From: Burkholderia ubonensis subsp. mesacidophila
GTDB lineage: Bacteria > Pseudomonadota > Gammaproteobacteria > Burkholderiales > Burkholderiaceae
Length of the DNA stretch: 64,000 bases
NCBI RefSeq assembly: GCF_002097715.1
Contig: NZ_CP020738.1
Location: forward strand, 2,790,001 to 2,854,000
Direction: 5' to 3'
Below are positions 35,125 to 43,899 of this stretch, one piece after another. A program made the translations under genes and the position numbers. The notes beneath the pieces were generated by a model. That model was given only the letters and a program-made list of their open reading frames with translations. It ran no database searches and had not been told where the DNA came from. The first letter of the stretch is position 1. The number at the start of each line of letters is the position of its first letter.

Positions 35125-36426
35125 ATGAACGCACCCGTTTCCCGCCCCCTGCTCGGCTGCATCGCCGACGATTTCACCGGCGCGACCGATCTCGCGAACA
35201 TGCTCGTCAAGAGCGGCATGCGCACCGTGCAGACGATCGGCGTGCCCGCCGGCGATGCCACGCGCGAAGCGGCGCTCGACGCCGACGCGATCGTCGTCGC
35301 GCTGAAGTCGCGCACGATTGCCGCCGCCGACGCCGTCGCGCAATCGCTCGCCGCGTATGAATGGCTGCGCGCGCAGAGCTGCCGGCAATTCTTCTTCAAG
35401 TACTGCTCGACGTTCGACTCGACCGACGCGGGCAACATCGGCCCGGTCGCCGACGCGCTGCTCGACGCGGCGGGCGGCGGCTTCGCGATCGCCTGCCCGG
35501 CGTTCCCGGAGAACGGCCGCACGATCTTCCGCGGCCATCTGTTCGTCGGCGACGTGCTGCTGAACGAGTCGGGCATGGAGCACCATCCACTCACGCCGAT
35601 GCGGGACGCGAACCTCGTGCGCGTGCTGCAGCGGCAGACGCCGTCGAAAGTCGGCCTGATCCGCTACGACGCGATCGGCCTCGGCGCCGCCGCGGTGCGC
35701 GCGACGATCGAGCAGCTGCGCGCGGAAGGCGCGCGCTTCGCGATCGCCGACGCGCTGTCCGATCACGACCTGTACGTGCTCGGCGAAGCGTGCGCGGACC
35801 TGCCGCTCGTCACCGGCGGCTCGGGCGTCGCGCTCGGCCTGCCGGCCAATTTCCGCACCGCGGGCCTGCTGCCCGAGCGCGACAACGCCGCCTCGCTGCC
35901 GCGCATCGACGGGGGCTCGACCGTGCTCGCCGGCAGCGCGTCGAAGGCCACCAATGCGCAGGTCGCCGAATGGCGCGCGCACCGCCCGAGCTTCCGCATC
36001 GATCCAATGGCGGCGGCGCGCGGCGAGCCGGTAGTCGAGCAGGCGCTCGCGTTCGCGCGTTCGCACCTGCCAGAACCGGTGCTGATCTATGCGACCGCGA
36101 CGCCCGACGCAGTGAAGGCCGTCCAGCAGGCGCTCGGCGTCGAAGCGGCCGGCCATCTCGTCGAAAGCACGCTCGCCGCGATCGCGCGGGGCCTGCGCGC
36201 GCTCGGCGTGCGCAAGTTCGTCGTCGCGGGCGGCGAGACCTCCGGCGCGGTCGTGCAGGCGCTCGACGTGAAGTCGCTGCAGATCGGCGCGCAGATCGAT
36301 CCGGGCGTGCCCGCGACCGCGACGATCGACGCGGCGCCGCTCGGCCTCGCGCTGAAGTCGGGCAATTTCGGCGCGGTCGACTTCTTCGACAAGGCGCTGC
36401 GCCAACTGGACGGAGCCGGCCGATGA
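35125..36426 (+). CDS. otnK: 3-oxo-tetronate kinase
   Basis: A 433-residue DUF1537/four-carbon acid sugar kinase. The N-terminal sugar-binding domain begins LLGCIADDFTGATDLANMLVKSGM and contains KYCSTFDSTDAGNIGPVADAL. The C-terminal nucleotide-binding domain contains LRALGVRKFVVAGGETSGAVVQAL. OtnK phosphorylates 3-oxo-tetronate at C4 with ATP in the cytoplasm. It follows ltnD by 19 bp and overlaps otnC by 4 bp. Confidence 0.9.
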   Translation: MNAPVSRPLLGCIADDFTGATDLANMLVKSGMRTVQTIGVPAGDATREAALDADAIVVALKSRTIAAADAVAQSLAAYEWLRAQSCRQFFFKYCSTFDSTDAGNIGPVADALLDAAGGGFAIACPAFPENGRTIFRGHLFVGDVLLNESGMEHHPLTPMRDANLVRVLQRQTPSKVGLIRYDAIGLGAAAVRATIEQLRAEGARFAIADALSDHDLYVLGEACADLPLVTGGSGVALGLPANFRTAGLLPERDNAASLPRIDGGSTVLAGSASKATNAQVAEWRAHRPSFRIDPMAAARGEPVVEQALAFARSHLPEPVLIYATATPDAVKAVQQALGVEAAGHLVESTLAAIARGLRALGVRKFVVAGGETSGAVVQALDVKSLQIGAQIDPGVPATATIDAAPLGLALKSGNFGAVDFFDKALRQLDGAGR

Positions 36427-37061
36427 GCATCGAAGCGAAACTGCGCGAGGAAATCTGCACGGTCGGCGCGAGCCTGTATGCGCGCGGCCACGCGGTCGGC
36501 AGTGCGGGCAACATCAGCGCGCGGCTCGACGACGGCTGGCTGATCACGCCGACCGACGCGTGCCTCGGCCGGCTCGACCCGAACGACATCGCGAAGGTCG
36601 GCCTCGACGGGCAACCGCTGTCGGGCGGCAGGCCGTCGAAGACGCTGACGCTGCATCGCGGCATCTATGCGCGCAACGCTGAAGCGAACGGCATCGTCCA
36701 TACGCATTCGACGCACCTGGTCGCGCTGACGCTCGCGGGCGTGTGGCGCGACACCGACGTGCTGCCGCCGATCACGCCGTATTACGTGATGAAGGTCGGC
36801 CACATCCCGCTGATCCGCTATCGCCGCCCCGGCGACCCGGAGGTCGCGGCCGAGGTCGCCGCGCTTGCCGACCGCGTACGCGGCGTGCTGCTCGACCGGC
36901 TCGGGCCGGTGATGTGGGGCGCATCGGTGTCGCAGGCGTCGTACGCGCTCGAGGAGCTCGAGGAAACGGCGCGCCTGTGGCTGATGAGCGATCCGAAACC
37001 CGAACCGCTGTCCGAAGCGGCGCTCGACGAGCTCAGGCAAGCATTCGGCGCACGCTGGTAA
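36423..37061 (+). CDS. otnC: 3-oxo-tetronate 4-phosphate decarboxylase
   Basis: A 212-residue class II aldolase-family enzyme. The GSAGNISARL motif lies near residue 25, the Zn-binding His residues are in VHTHSTHLVAL, and the third His equivalent follows later in the domain. The KTLTLHRGIYARN segment is typical of OtnC/YgbL. It decarboxylates 3-oxo-tetronate 4-phosphate to dihydroxyacetone phosphate and CO2. The ATG overlaps the otnK stop (ATGA). Confidence 0.88.
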   Translation: MSIEAKLREEICTVGASLYARGHAVGSAGNISARLDDGWLITPTDACLGRLDPNDIAKVGLDGQPLSGGRPSKTLTLHRGIYARNAEANGIVHTHSTHLVALTLAGVWRDTDVLPPITPYYVMKVGHIPLIRYRRPGDPEVAAEVAALADRVRGVLLDRLGPVMWGASVSQASYALEELEETARLWLMSDPKPEPLSEAALDELRQAFGARW

Positions 37062-37073
37062 CCCGCCATTTCC

Positions 37074-37098
37074 GCCCGCCGTGTGCGCGGGCCTTTTT
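37074..37098 (+). terminator. Intrinsic terminator-like hairpin within the tetronate gene cluster
   Basis: GCCCGC (37074-37079) pairs with GCGGGC (37087-37092) over a 7-nt loop and is followed by CTTTTT. It lies 13 bp after otnC and 71 bp before the MFS gene, so it could lower expression of the transporter and downstream genes relative to ltnD-otnKC. Confidence 0.5.
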
Positions 37099-37168
37099 CG
37101 TCAGCACACACCAACGACCGGCGCCGTACGCGTCGCCGGCACCCCCCATCATTGGATTGGAGACGACG

Positions 37169-38494
37169 ATGACAGCTCTCGACGCGGCCGCAGGCCGTTC
37201 GCCCACCGTGGCCGCCCGTTCGGCCGAATTGGACCTGACCTACAAGAAAGTTTTCTGGCGCATCGTGCCGTTCCTGATGCTGTGTTACGTGGTCGCGTAT
37301 CTCGACCGCGTGAACGTCGGCTTCGCGAAGCTGCAGATGTCGCAGGATCTCGCGTTCAGCGAAACCGTGTTCGGGCTCGGCGCCGGGATCTTCTTCGTCG
37401 GCTACTTCCTGTTCGAACTGCCGAGCAACCTGCTGATGCACCGGCTCGGCGCGCGCATCTGGATCGCGCGGATCATGATCACGTGGGGCATCCTGTCGGC
37501 GCTGTTCGCGCTCGTGAAGACGCCCACGCAGTTCTACGTGCTGCGCTTCCTGCTCGGCCTCGCGGAAGCGGGCTTCTACCCGGGCGTGATCCTGTACCTC
37601 ACGTACTGGTTCCCGTCGCACCGCCGCGCGAAGATCATCGCGGTGTTCATGTCCGCGATTCCGGTGTCCGGCATCTTCGGCAATCCGCTGTCGGGCTGGA
37701 TCATGGAGCGCTTCCACGGCGGCTCCGGCTTCCACGGCTGGCAGTGGATGTTCATGATCGAGGCCGTGCCGGCGCTCCTGATCGGCATCGCGACCGTGCT
37801 CTATCTCGACAACAACATCCGCGGCGCGAAGTGGCTGAGCGACGGCGAAAAACAGCTGCTCGAGGACGAGATCGCCGCGCAGCCGCAGGAACGGCAGCAG
37901 CACAGCCACTCGCTGAAGGCCGTGTTCGCGGACCCGCGCATGTGGTGGATGTCGCTGATCTACTTCGCGTTCGTCACCGGCCAGTACGGGCTGACGTTCT
38001 GGATGCCGACGCTCGTCAAGTCGACCGGCATCACCGACACGCTGCAGATCGGCCTGCTGTCCGCGATCCCGTTCCTGTTCGCGATCGTCGCGATGAACCT
38101 GTTCGGCCACAGCGCGGACAAGCGCCGCGAGCGCCGCTGGCACCTGATCGTGCCGGCGCTGATGGGCGCGGCCGGCTTTGCGGTCGCCGCGTCGTACTCG
38201 CACAATACGGCCGTGTCGATCGTGTTCCTGTCGATCGCGGCGGGCGGCGTGCTGACCTGCGCGCCCCTCTTCTGGTCGCTGCCGACCGCGTTCCTCGCGG
38301 GCAGCGCGGCCGCGGCCGGCATCGCGATCATCAACTCGGTCGGCAACCTCGCCGGCTTCGCGAGCCCGTACGTGATCGGCTACCTGAAGGACGCCACGCA
38401 CAGCACGTCGTCCGGCATGTACGTGCTGGCGGCGATGCTCGTGATCGGCGCGATCGCCGTGTGGCTCACGCCGACCAGGCTGGTCAACCGTTAA
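37169..38494 (+). CDS. MFS transporter (anion:cation symporter family), probably for tetronate sugar acids
   Basis: A 441-residue permease with 12 hydrophobic segments. It has the ACS-family N terminus ([29 protein letters not shown]), where the YLDRVNVG motif is typical of hexuronate, tartrate and galactarate symporters. The central loop is charged ([18 protein letters not shown]). Position between otnC and otnI implies uptake of threonate or erythronate. The ATG at 37169 follows GGAGACGACG. Confidence 0.85.
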   Translation: MTALDAAAGRSPTVAARSAELDLTYKKVFWRIVPFLMLCYVVAYLDRVNVGFAKLQMSQDLAFSETVFGLGAGIFFVGYFLFELPSNLLMHRLGARIWIARIMITWGILSALFALVKTPTQFYVLRFLLGLAEAGFYPGVILYLTYWFPSHRRAKIIAVFMSAIPVSGIFGNPLSGWIMERFHGGSGFHGWQWMFMIEAVPALLIGIATVLYLDNNIRGAKWLSDGEKQLLEDEIAAQPQERQQHSHSLKAVFADPRMWWMSLIYFAFVTGQYGLTFWMPTLVKSTGITDTLQIGLLSAIPFLFAIVAMNLFGHSADKRRERRWHLIVPALMGAAGFAVAASYSHNTAVSIVFLSIAAGGVLTCAPLFWSLPTAFLAGSAAAAGIAIINSVGNLAGFASPYVIGYLKDATHSTSSGMYVLAAMLVIGAIAVWLTPTRLVNR

Positions 38495-38543
38495 CCGACG
38501 CGGGGGCGCTGCCCCCGCCCCTTCACTGACAGGATCTGCCGCC

Positions 38544-39320
38544 ATGCCACGCTTCGCCGCCAATCTCTCGATGATGTACAACGAACACGCGTTCCTCGAG
38601 CGCTTCGCCGCCGCCGCGTACGACGGCTTCAAGGCGGTCGAGTACCTGTTCCCGTACGACTTCGCCGCCGAAGACATCCGCGAACGCCTCGACCAGCACG
38701 GCCTCACGCAGGCGCTGTTCAACGCGCCGCCCGGCGACTGGGCCGCCGGCGAGCGCGGGATCGCGTCGCTGCCGGGCCGCGAGGACGAGTTCCGGCGCGG
38801 CATCGACACCGCGCTCGACTACGCGCGCGTGCTCGGCAACACGAAGCTGCACGTGATGGCCGGGCTGATCGCGCCGGGCCAGGACCGCGCGCGCCATCGC
38901 GCGACCTATGTCGCGAACCTCGCGCATGCCGCGCAGGCGGCCTTCGCGCATGGCATCACGATTCTCGTCGAGCCGATCAACCAGCGCGACATGCCGGGCT
39001 ACTTCGTGAGCCGCCAGGACGATGCGCATGAGATTTGCGCGGAAGTCCGCGCGCCGAACCTGAAGGTGCAGTTCGACTGCTACCACTGCCAGATCGTCGA
39101 AGGCGACCTCGCGATGAAGCTCAAGCGCGACTTCGCGGGGATCGGCCACATCCAGATCGCCGGCGTGCCGGAGCGTCACGAGCCCGATATCGGCGAGCTG
39201 AACTATCCGTACCTGTTCGACCTGATCGATGCGCTCGGCTACGACGGCTGGATCGGCTGCGAATACCGCCCGAAAGCCGGCACGTCCGCTGGCCTCGGCT
39301 GGCTGACGCCTTACCTGTAA
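38544..39320 (+). CDS. otnI: 2-oxo-tetronate isomerase
   Basis: A 258-residue TIM-barrel enzyme of the hydroxypyruvate isomerase (Hyi/YgbM) family. Blocks include [39 protein letters not shown] (metal-binding Glu), [16 protein letters not shown] (Asp and His ligands) and a final [18 protein letters not shown] (Glu ligand). It isomerises 2-oxo-tetronate to 3-oxo-tetronate, linking LtnD and DenD products to OtnK. The ATG is preceded by CAGGATCTGCC. Confidence 0.88.
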   Translation: MPRFAANLSMMYNEHAFLERFAAAAYDGFKAVEYLFPYDFAAEDIRERLDQHGLTQALFNAPPGDWAAGERGIASLPGREDEFRRGIDTALDYARVLGNTKLHVMAGLIAPGQDRARHRATYVANLAHAAQAAFAHGITILVEPINQRDMPGYFVSRQDDAHEICAEVRAPNLKVQFDCYHCQIVEGDLAMKLKRDFAGIGHIQIAGVPERHEPDIGELNYPYLFDLIDALGYDGWIGCEYRPKAGTSAGLGWLTPYL

Positions 39321-39347
39321 TTCACGCATTTCCACGAGGCAACGCAT

Positions 39348-40319
39348 ATGAAAGTACTGATCACCGGCGGCGCCGGGTTTCTCGGCCAGCGTCTCGCGCG
39401 CAAGCTGCTCGAACGCGGCGCGCTGACCGGCGCGGACGGCCGGACGCAACCCATCTCCGAGCTCGTTCTGCTCGACGTCGTCAAGGGCGGCGATTTCGGC
39501 GATCCGCGCGTGACGTCGATCGTCGGCGACATCGCCGAGCGCGCGGTGCTCGAAAGCGCGATCGACACGCAGACGAGCGCGATCTTCCACCTCGCGGCGA
39601 TCGTCAGCGGCCAGGCCGAAGCCGACTTCGACCTCGGGATGCGGATCAACCTCGACGCGTCGCGCACGCTGCTCGAAGTGTGCCGCGCGCGCGGCCATCG
39701 CCCGCGCGTCGTGTTCACGAGCTCGGTGGCCGTCTATGGCGGCGCGCTGCCGGACGTCGTGCAGGACGACACCGCGCTGAACCCGCAATCGTCGTATGGC
39801 GCGCAGAAGGCGATCGCCGAGCTGCTGCTGGGCGACTACGCGCGGCGCGGCTTCGTCGACGGCCGCGTGCTGCGCCTGCCGACGATCAGCGTGCGGCCGG
39901 GCCGGCCGAACGCGGCCGCGTCGTCGTTCGCGAGCGGCATCATCCGCGAGCCGCTGAACGGCGAGGAAAGCGTGTGCCCGGTGCCCGGTTCGACGCGCCT
40001 GTGGCTGCTGTCGCCGCGCGGCGCGATCGACGCGCTCGTCGCGGGCTGCGAGCTCGACTGTGCGCAGCTCGGCAACAGGCGCGTGATCAACCTGCCGGGG
40101 ATCTCGGTGACGGTCGACGAGATGATCGCCGCGCTGCGCGAGGTCGCGGGGGACGAGGCGGTGAAGCTGATTCGTCGCGAGCCGGACGAGCGCGTCGAGA
40201 AGATCGTCGGCAGCTGGCCGGGGCGGTGGGATACGTCGCGTGCGGAAGCGCTCGGGTTGAAGGGGGATACGTCGTTTGTCGACGTGATCCGCGCGTATCT
40301 CGAGGATGAGCGGCGCTGA
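39348..40319 (+). CDS. denD: D-erythronate dehydrogenase
   Basis: A 323-residue extended SDR/NAD-dependent epimerase-fold protein. The nucleotide motif is ITGGAGFLGQRLARKLLERG and the catalytic Tyr-Lys pair is in SSYGAQKAIAELLL. The IRRE-type segment VKLIRREPDERVEKIVGSWPGRWDTSRAEALGL is characteristic of DenD. It oxidises D-erythronate to 2-oxo-tetronate. It is the last gene of the cluster and is followed by a strong terminator. Its last ~300 bp exist a second time, decayed, at 57181. Confidence 0.88.
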   Translation: MKVLITGGAGFLGQRLARKLLERGALTGADGRTQPISELVLLDVVKGGDFGDPRVTSIVGDIAERAVLESAIDTQTSAIFHLAAIVSGQAEADFDLGMRINLDASRTLLEVCRARGHRPRVVFTSSVAVYGGALPDVVQDDTALNPQSSYGAQKAIAELLLGDYARRGFVDGRVLRLPTISVRPGRPNAAASSFASGIIREPLNGEESVCPVPGSTRLWLLSPRGAIDALVAGCELDCAQLGNRRVINLPGISVTVDEMIAALREVAGDEAVKLIRREPDERVEKIVGSWPGRWDTSRAEALGLKGDTSFVDVIRAYLEDERR

Positions 40320-40341
40320 TTCAGCGTTCGCGTTGTGCGAT

Positions 40342-40378
40342 AAAACCCTCGCATGCCGAACGGTTGCGAGGGTTTTTT
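40342..40378. terminator. Bidirectional intrinsic terminator between denD and pqiC
   Basis: AAAACCCTCGC (40342-40352) pairs with GCGAGGGTTTT, the loop is ATGCCGAACGGTT, and T6 follows on the plus strand; the minus strand ends in TTTTA. It serves the convergent ends of the tetronate cluster and the RND-pqi run. The same hairpin, base for base, occurs at 57502-57538. Confidence 0.85.
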
Positions 40379-40437
40379 AATGGTTCATCGCACATTCGCG
40401 GGGAGCGCAAGCGCGTTGATCGCGTCGAATCGCTTGG

Positions 40438-41025
40438 CTACGGCAAGCTCGTTCGGATAGCCGACGCGATATCGCGGCTCACCGAGCCAAGAGCGCGATC
40501 GTGCGCGGCGACGAGCGCGTCGTAGCCCGGCCCCTGCACGGGCTCGCGTGCGACGGAACGGCCCGTGAGCGCCGCAGCCTTTCCCGGCGGCCGCACCGCC
40601 CACAGTGCTTCGATCGTGACCGAATCGCCCGGCGTCGACTCGAAGCGCATGACGTCCACGCGGACGCGCCATGCCGGCGCCGCATCCGTTCCCGTATCGA
40701 ACACGTTCACGCGCGCCGAACCCAGCAACCGCCCAACATCGGCTGCAATGACGCGGGCAATGTCCGTCTTCAACGGTTCGGCCCAGCGCGCGAACTCGTC
40801 GAGCGCCACCTGACTGCCGGCGACCCGCGTGACGATCTGCGGACGGTCGACGAGTTCCGGCACCGTCACGGGATTGACCACGACATGAACCGGCGTGGCG
40901 GCGCCGTCGCCGGTGAGCGTCGCGTCGGGGCTCAACGTGTAGAAGCGAGCCGTCGGCGAGCTGCCGCAGCCGCCAAGCAGTGCAGCGAGCAGCGCGACGG
41001 CGACGAGCAAATGGATGCGTTTCAC
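40438..41025 (-). CDS. pqiC: PqiC/YmbA-type membrane integrity lipoprotein
   Basis: A 195-residue lipoprotein with lipobox LAALLGGC (Cys ~20), followed by the ABC-type auxiliary lipoprotein (DUF330) domain: RFYTLSP, PVTVPELVDRPQIVTR and RWAEPLKTDIARVIAADVGRLL. PqiC forms the outer-membrane end of the PqiABC intermembrane lipid conduit. The start overlaps the pqiB stop (ATGA). It ends the operon. Confidence 0.87.
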   Translation of the reverse strand: MKRIHLLVAVALLAALLGGCGSSPTARFYTLSPDATLTGDGAATPVHVVVNPVTVPELVDRPQIVTRVAGSQVALDEFARWAEPLKTDIARVIAADVGRLLGSARVNVFDTGTDAAPAWRVRVDVMRFESTPGDSVTIEALWAVRPPGKAAALTGRSVAREPVQGPGYDALVAAHDRALGSVSRDIASAIRTSLP

Positions 41026-42638
41026 GGCCGGCCCTCCGACTTGCCCCTCACCAGCGCTTCCGGATGCCGCTCGAGGTAGTCGGCCAGCGTCCGGAACGCC
41101 GCGGCCGTGCGGGCGATCTCGCGCATCGCGTCGCCGGTGTTCTGCTGCAGCTCCGAGCCCGGCTGCAGCGCACTGTTCGCCGAATCGAGCGCGGAATGCG
41201 CCGACGCCAGCGTATCGCGCGCCTGCGGCACCACGGTGTCGAGCTGCTTGAGCAGGAGGTTGGCACTTGCCAGCGTCTGTTGCGCGTTGTTGCCGATCTT
41301 GTCGAGCGGAACGCCGTTGAGTTTCGCCATCAGGCGTGTCACCGAATCCTGCAGCGATTGCAGCGACCCCGCAATCGCCGGTATTTCAGGCGGGCTGGCG
41401 GCCCAGTCGATCGTCGCCTTCGCCGCATCCGGAAAGAAATCGAGCGCGACGTAGAGTTGCCCGGTCAACAGGTTGCCGGTCCTCAACTGGGCGCGCAGCC
41501 CGTGCTCCACGAGCACGTTCGCCAGTTGTTCGGGATGCTGGGAAAGGCGCCCGCCTTTTACGCCCGTCCGGTAGCGCGACGTGAAACGCTCCGGATAAAG
41601 ATTGAATTCGACGGGAATACTGAACTTGCGGGTTTCGCGATCGAAGCGCGTATAGATGCCCGTCACCTCGCCGACCGTCACGCCGCGGAAATCGACGGGC
41701 GCCCCGACCGCCAGGCCGCGCACCGATTCGGTGAAGTTCACCAGGTACTTCTCGACGATCCGGTCGTGTCGCTTCATCGCCTCCGCCCGGTCGTGGAACA
41801 GCGTGAACGGCGCGCCAGTTGCCGCGACCGGCTGATCGAGCGAATCGACCGGCGTCTCGAACGCGATGCCTCCGATCATGATCGACACCAGCGATTGCGT
41901 TTCGACCCGCAAGCCGTCGGGGCTCAGCGCGACGTCGATGCCGCTCGCGTGCCAGAAGCGCGAATCGGCAGTCACGAACCGGTCATACGGCGCATTGACG
42001 AACACGCGCAGCGTCACGCCCTTGCCGTCCGGATCGAGCGCGTAGGTCACGACCTGTCCGACCTGGAGCCGCCGAAAATAGACGGGCGCGCCGACGTCGA
42101 CCGACCCCATGTCCGCGCTCTTCAGCACGAACTCGCGACCGGGCTCGTCGCTCGTGAAAACCGGCGGGGCTTCGAGGCCGGTGAACGCGCGGCGCGCGCC
42201 CTTCGCATCGCCGACGTCGGCGCCGATGAACGAACCGGACAGCAGCGTGCCGAGGCCCGACACCGTGCCGCCGGCAATGCGCGGGCGCACGACCCAGAAG
42301 CGCGTGTTGTCGACCAGCAGCGTCGTCGCGTCCTTGGAGATGTCGGCGGTCGCGACCACGCGTTTGTGATCGGTGGACAGCACCACCGACCTGACGACGC
42401 CGATATCGACGTCCTTGAACTTGATCTTCGTCTTCCCGGCTTCGAGCCCTTCTCCGGTCCTGAAGGTGATCGTGATCGTCGGACCTTGTTCGATGACGGC
42501 CTTCACCGCCAGCCATCCGCCGATCAGCACCGCGACGATCGGCACGAGCCAGACGAGTTGCATGCGCCAGCGCGAGCGCGTCGTGGCGACGGCTTCCGGA
42601 ATGTCCGGCATGTCAGGCGTTTTCTCGGGGCCACCCAT
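41022..42638 (-). CDS. pqiB: PqiB-type MCE (MlaD) domain intermembrane transport protein
   Basis: A 538-residue protein with one N-terminal membrane anchor (LVWLVPIVAVLIGGWLAV, ~residue 30) and three MCE repeats, each opening with a pattern such as ITITFRTGEGLEAGKTKIKFKDVDIG. A helical C-terminal region (NNAQQTLASANLLLKQLD) forms the needle in known PqiB. It builds a periplasmic tunnel for lipids between the membranes. Its start lies 26 bp inside pqiA. Confidence 0.9.
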   Translation of the reverse strand: MGGPEKTPDMPDIPEAVATTRSRWRMQLVWLVPIVAVLIGGWLAVKAVIEQGPTITITFRTGEGLEAGKTKIKFKDVDIGVVRSVVLSTDHKRVVATADISKDATTLLVDNTRFWVVRPRIAGGTVSGLGTLLSGSFIGADVGDAKGARRAFTGLEAPPVFTSDEPGREFVLKSADMGSVDVGAPVYFRRLQVGQVVTYALDPDGKGVTLRVFVNAPYDRFVTADSRFWHASGIDVALSPDGLRVETQSLVSIMIGGIAFETPVDSLDQPVAATGAPFTLFHDRAEAMKRHDRIVEKYLVNFTESVRGLAVGAPVDFRGVTVGEVTGIYTRFDRETRKFSIPVEFNLYPERFTSRYRTGVKGGRLSQHPEQLANVLVEHGLRAQLRTGNLLTGQLYVALDFFPDAAKATIDWAASPPEIPAIAGSLQSLQDSVTRLMAKLNGVPLDKIGNNAQQTLASANLLLKQLDTVVPQARDTLASAHSALDSANSALQPGSELQQNTGDAMREIARTAAAFRTLADYLERHPEALVRGKSEGRP

Positions 42639-43899
42639 GATGCTGCTCCCCAGTGTCCCAGATCAGGCGGGGGTCGAATGTCGTCGCCGCGAACATCGTC
42701 AGCACGACCACCGCTCCGAACGCGATCGCCGCAGGACCGGCCTTGATCGTCGCCAGCGCCTGGAACTGCACGAGGGCAACGAGCATCGTGATCACGTAGA
42801 TGTCGAGCATCGACCAGCGCCCGACGAATTCGACCATTCGATAGATGCGGGCGCGCTGTTCAGGCAGCCATCGTGAATGCAGCTGGACCGAAGACGCGAG
42901 ATACGCGAGCGCGAGGATCTTGAGCAGCGGCACCGCGATGCTGGCGATGAACACCACGACCGCGAGCGGCCACGATCCGGACACCCACAGATAGACGACG
43001 CCGCTCAGGATGGTGTCCTTCTGCGCACCGAACAGCGAACTCGTGTACATCACCGGCAACACGTTCGCGGGGATGTAAAGGACCATCGCGGCGATCAGGA
43101 GCGCCCACGTGCGCGACACGCTCGCGGGCTTGCGCACGTGCAGCGCCGCGCCGCAGCGCGGACAGGCCAGATCGTGCGCATCCGCCGGCGTGCGCGCGAG
43201 TTGCCCACAGTCGTGGCACAGCGCGAGGCCGCAATCGGCGGCGGTAACGACGCCGCGCGGCACGGACACGCCGCTGCCGTCCCTCCCACCGCCCCGCGCC
43301 GCGTCGATCCGTGACCACAGTTCATGCGCATCGAACGCAGCGCCGGCGGCAGCGAGCACCAGCATCAGCGCGCCGAACGAATAGAGCGCGACGCCCGTCA
43401 CGACGCTCGCGATATGGGCCAGCTTGACCAGCGCCACCAGCAGGCCGAGGATCAGCACTTCCGTCATCCCCCACGGCGCCGCGAGATGGCAGATGCGAAA
43501 CACGCGCGCCGCGCCCGCCGGCACGCGATTCATCCGCAGCGGCACCAGCAGCCAGAGCATGCCGGCGATCTGCGTGAGCGGCATCAGGATCGTGGTCGCG
43601 AACACGAGTCCGGCCAGCGGCCATATGCCGTCCGCATACAGCACCCGCACGGCGCCGGCGAGCGTCGTCTCCACCAGCGTCCCGCCGACCGACAGGCCGA
43701 CGATCGGATACAGGTTGGAGATGACGAACAGCACGCCCGAGGCCGCGGCAAACGCCAGCGCGCGCTCCAGGCTGTCCAGGCGGTTGCGGTAAAGCTCGGC
43801 GCGGCAGCGCCGGCAGCGCAGCGCGCAGCCGGGCGCCACCGGCGCGTCCCGCTGGAGCAGGTCGCATTCGTGGCAGACAAGCAGGCCGGCGCGGTTCAC
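42613..43899 (-). CDS. pqiA: PqiA-type inner membrane protein
   Basis: A 428-residue protein with two homologous halves, each starting with a zinc-ribbon pair (VCHECDLLQ...CRRCRAELYRN; LCHDCGQLA...CPRCGAALHVR) followed by four hydrophobic segments. The second half contains IPANVLPVMYTSSLFG, a PqiA hallmark. The start is GTG at 43899, overlapping the efflux outer-membrane gene stop as GTGA; the frame continues open upstream only as an antisense-type shadow. PqiA is the inner-membrane partner of PqiB. Confidence 0.88.
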   Translation of the reverse strand: MNRAGLLVCHECDLLQRDAPVAPGCALRCRRCRAELYRNRLDSLERALAFAAASGVLFVISNLYPIVGLSVGGTLVETTLAGAVRVLYADGIWPLAGLVFATTILMPLTQIAGMLWLLVPLRMNRVPAGAARVFRICHLAAPWGMTEVLILGLLVALVKLAHIASVVTGVALYSFGALMLVLAAAGAAFDAHELWSRIDAARGGGRDGSGVSVPRGVVTAADCGLALCHDCGQLARTPADAHDLACPRCGAALHVRKPASVSRTWALLIAAMVLYIPANVLPVMYTSSLFGAQKDTILSGVVYLWVSGSWPLAVVVFIASIAVPLLKILALAYLASSVQLHSRWLPEQRARIYRMVEFVGRWSMLDIYVITMLVALVQFQALATIKAGPAAIAFGAVVVLTMFAATTFDPRLIWDTGEQHHGWPRENA

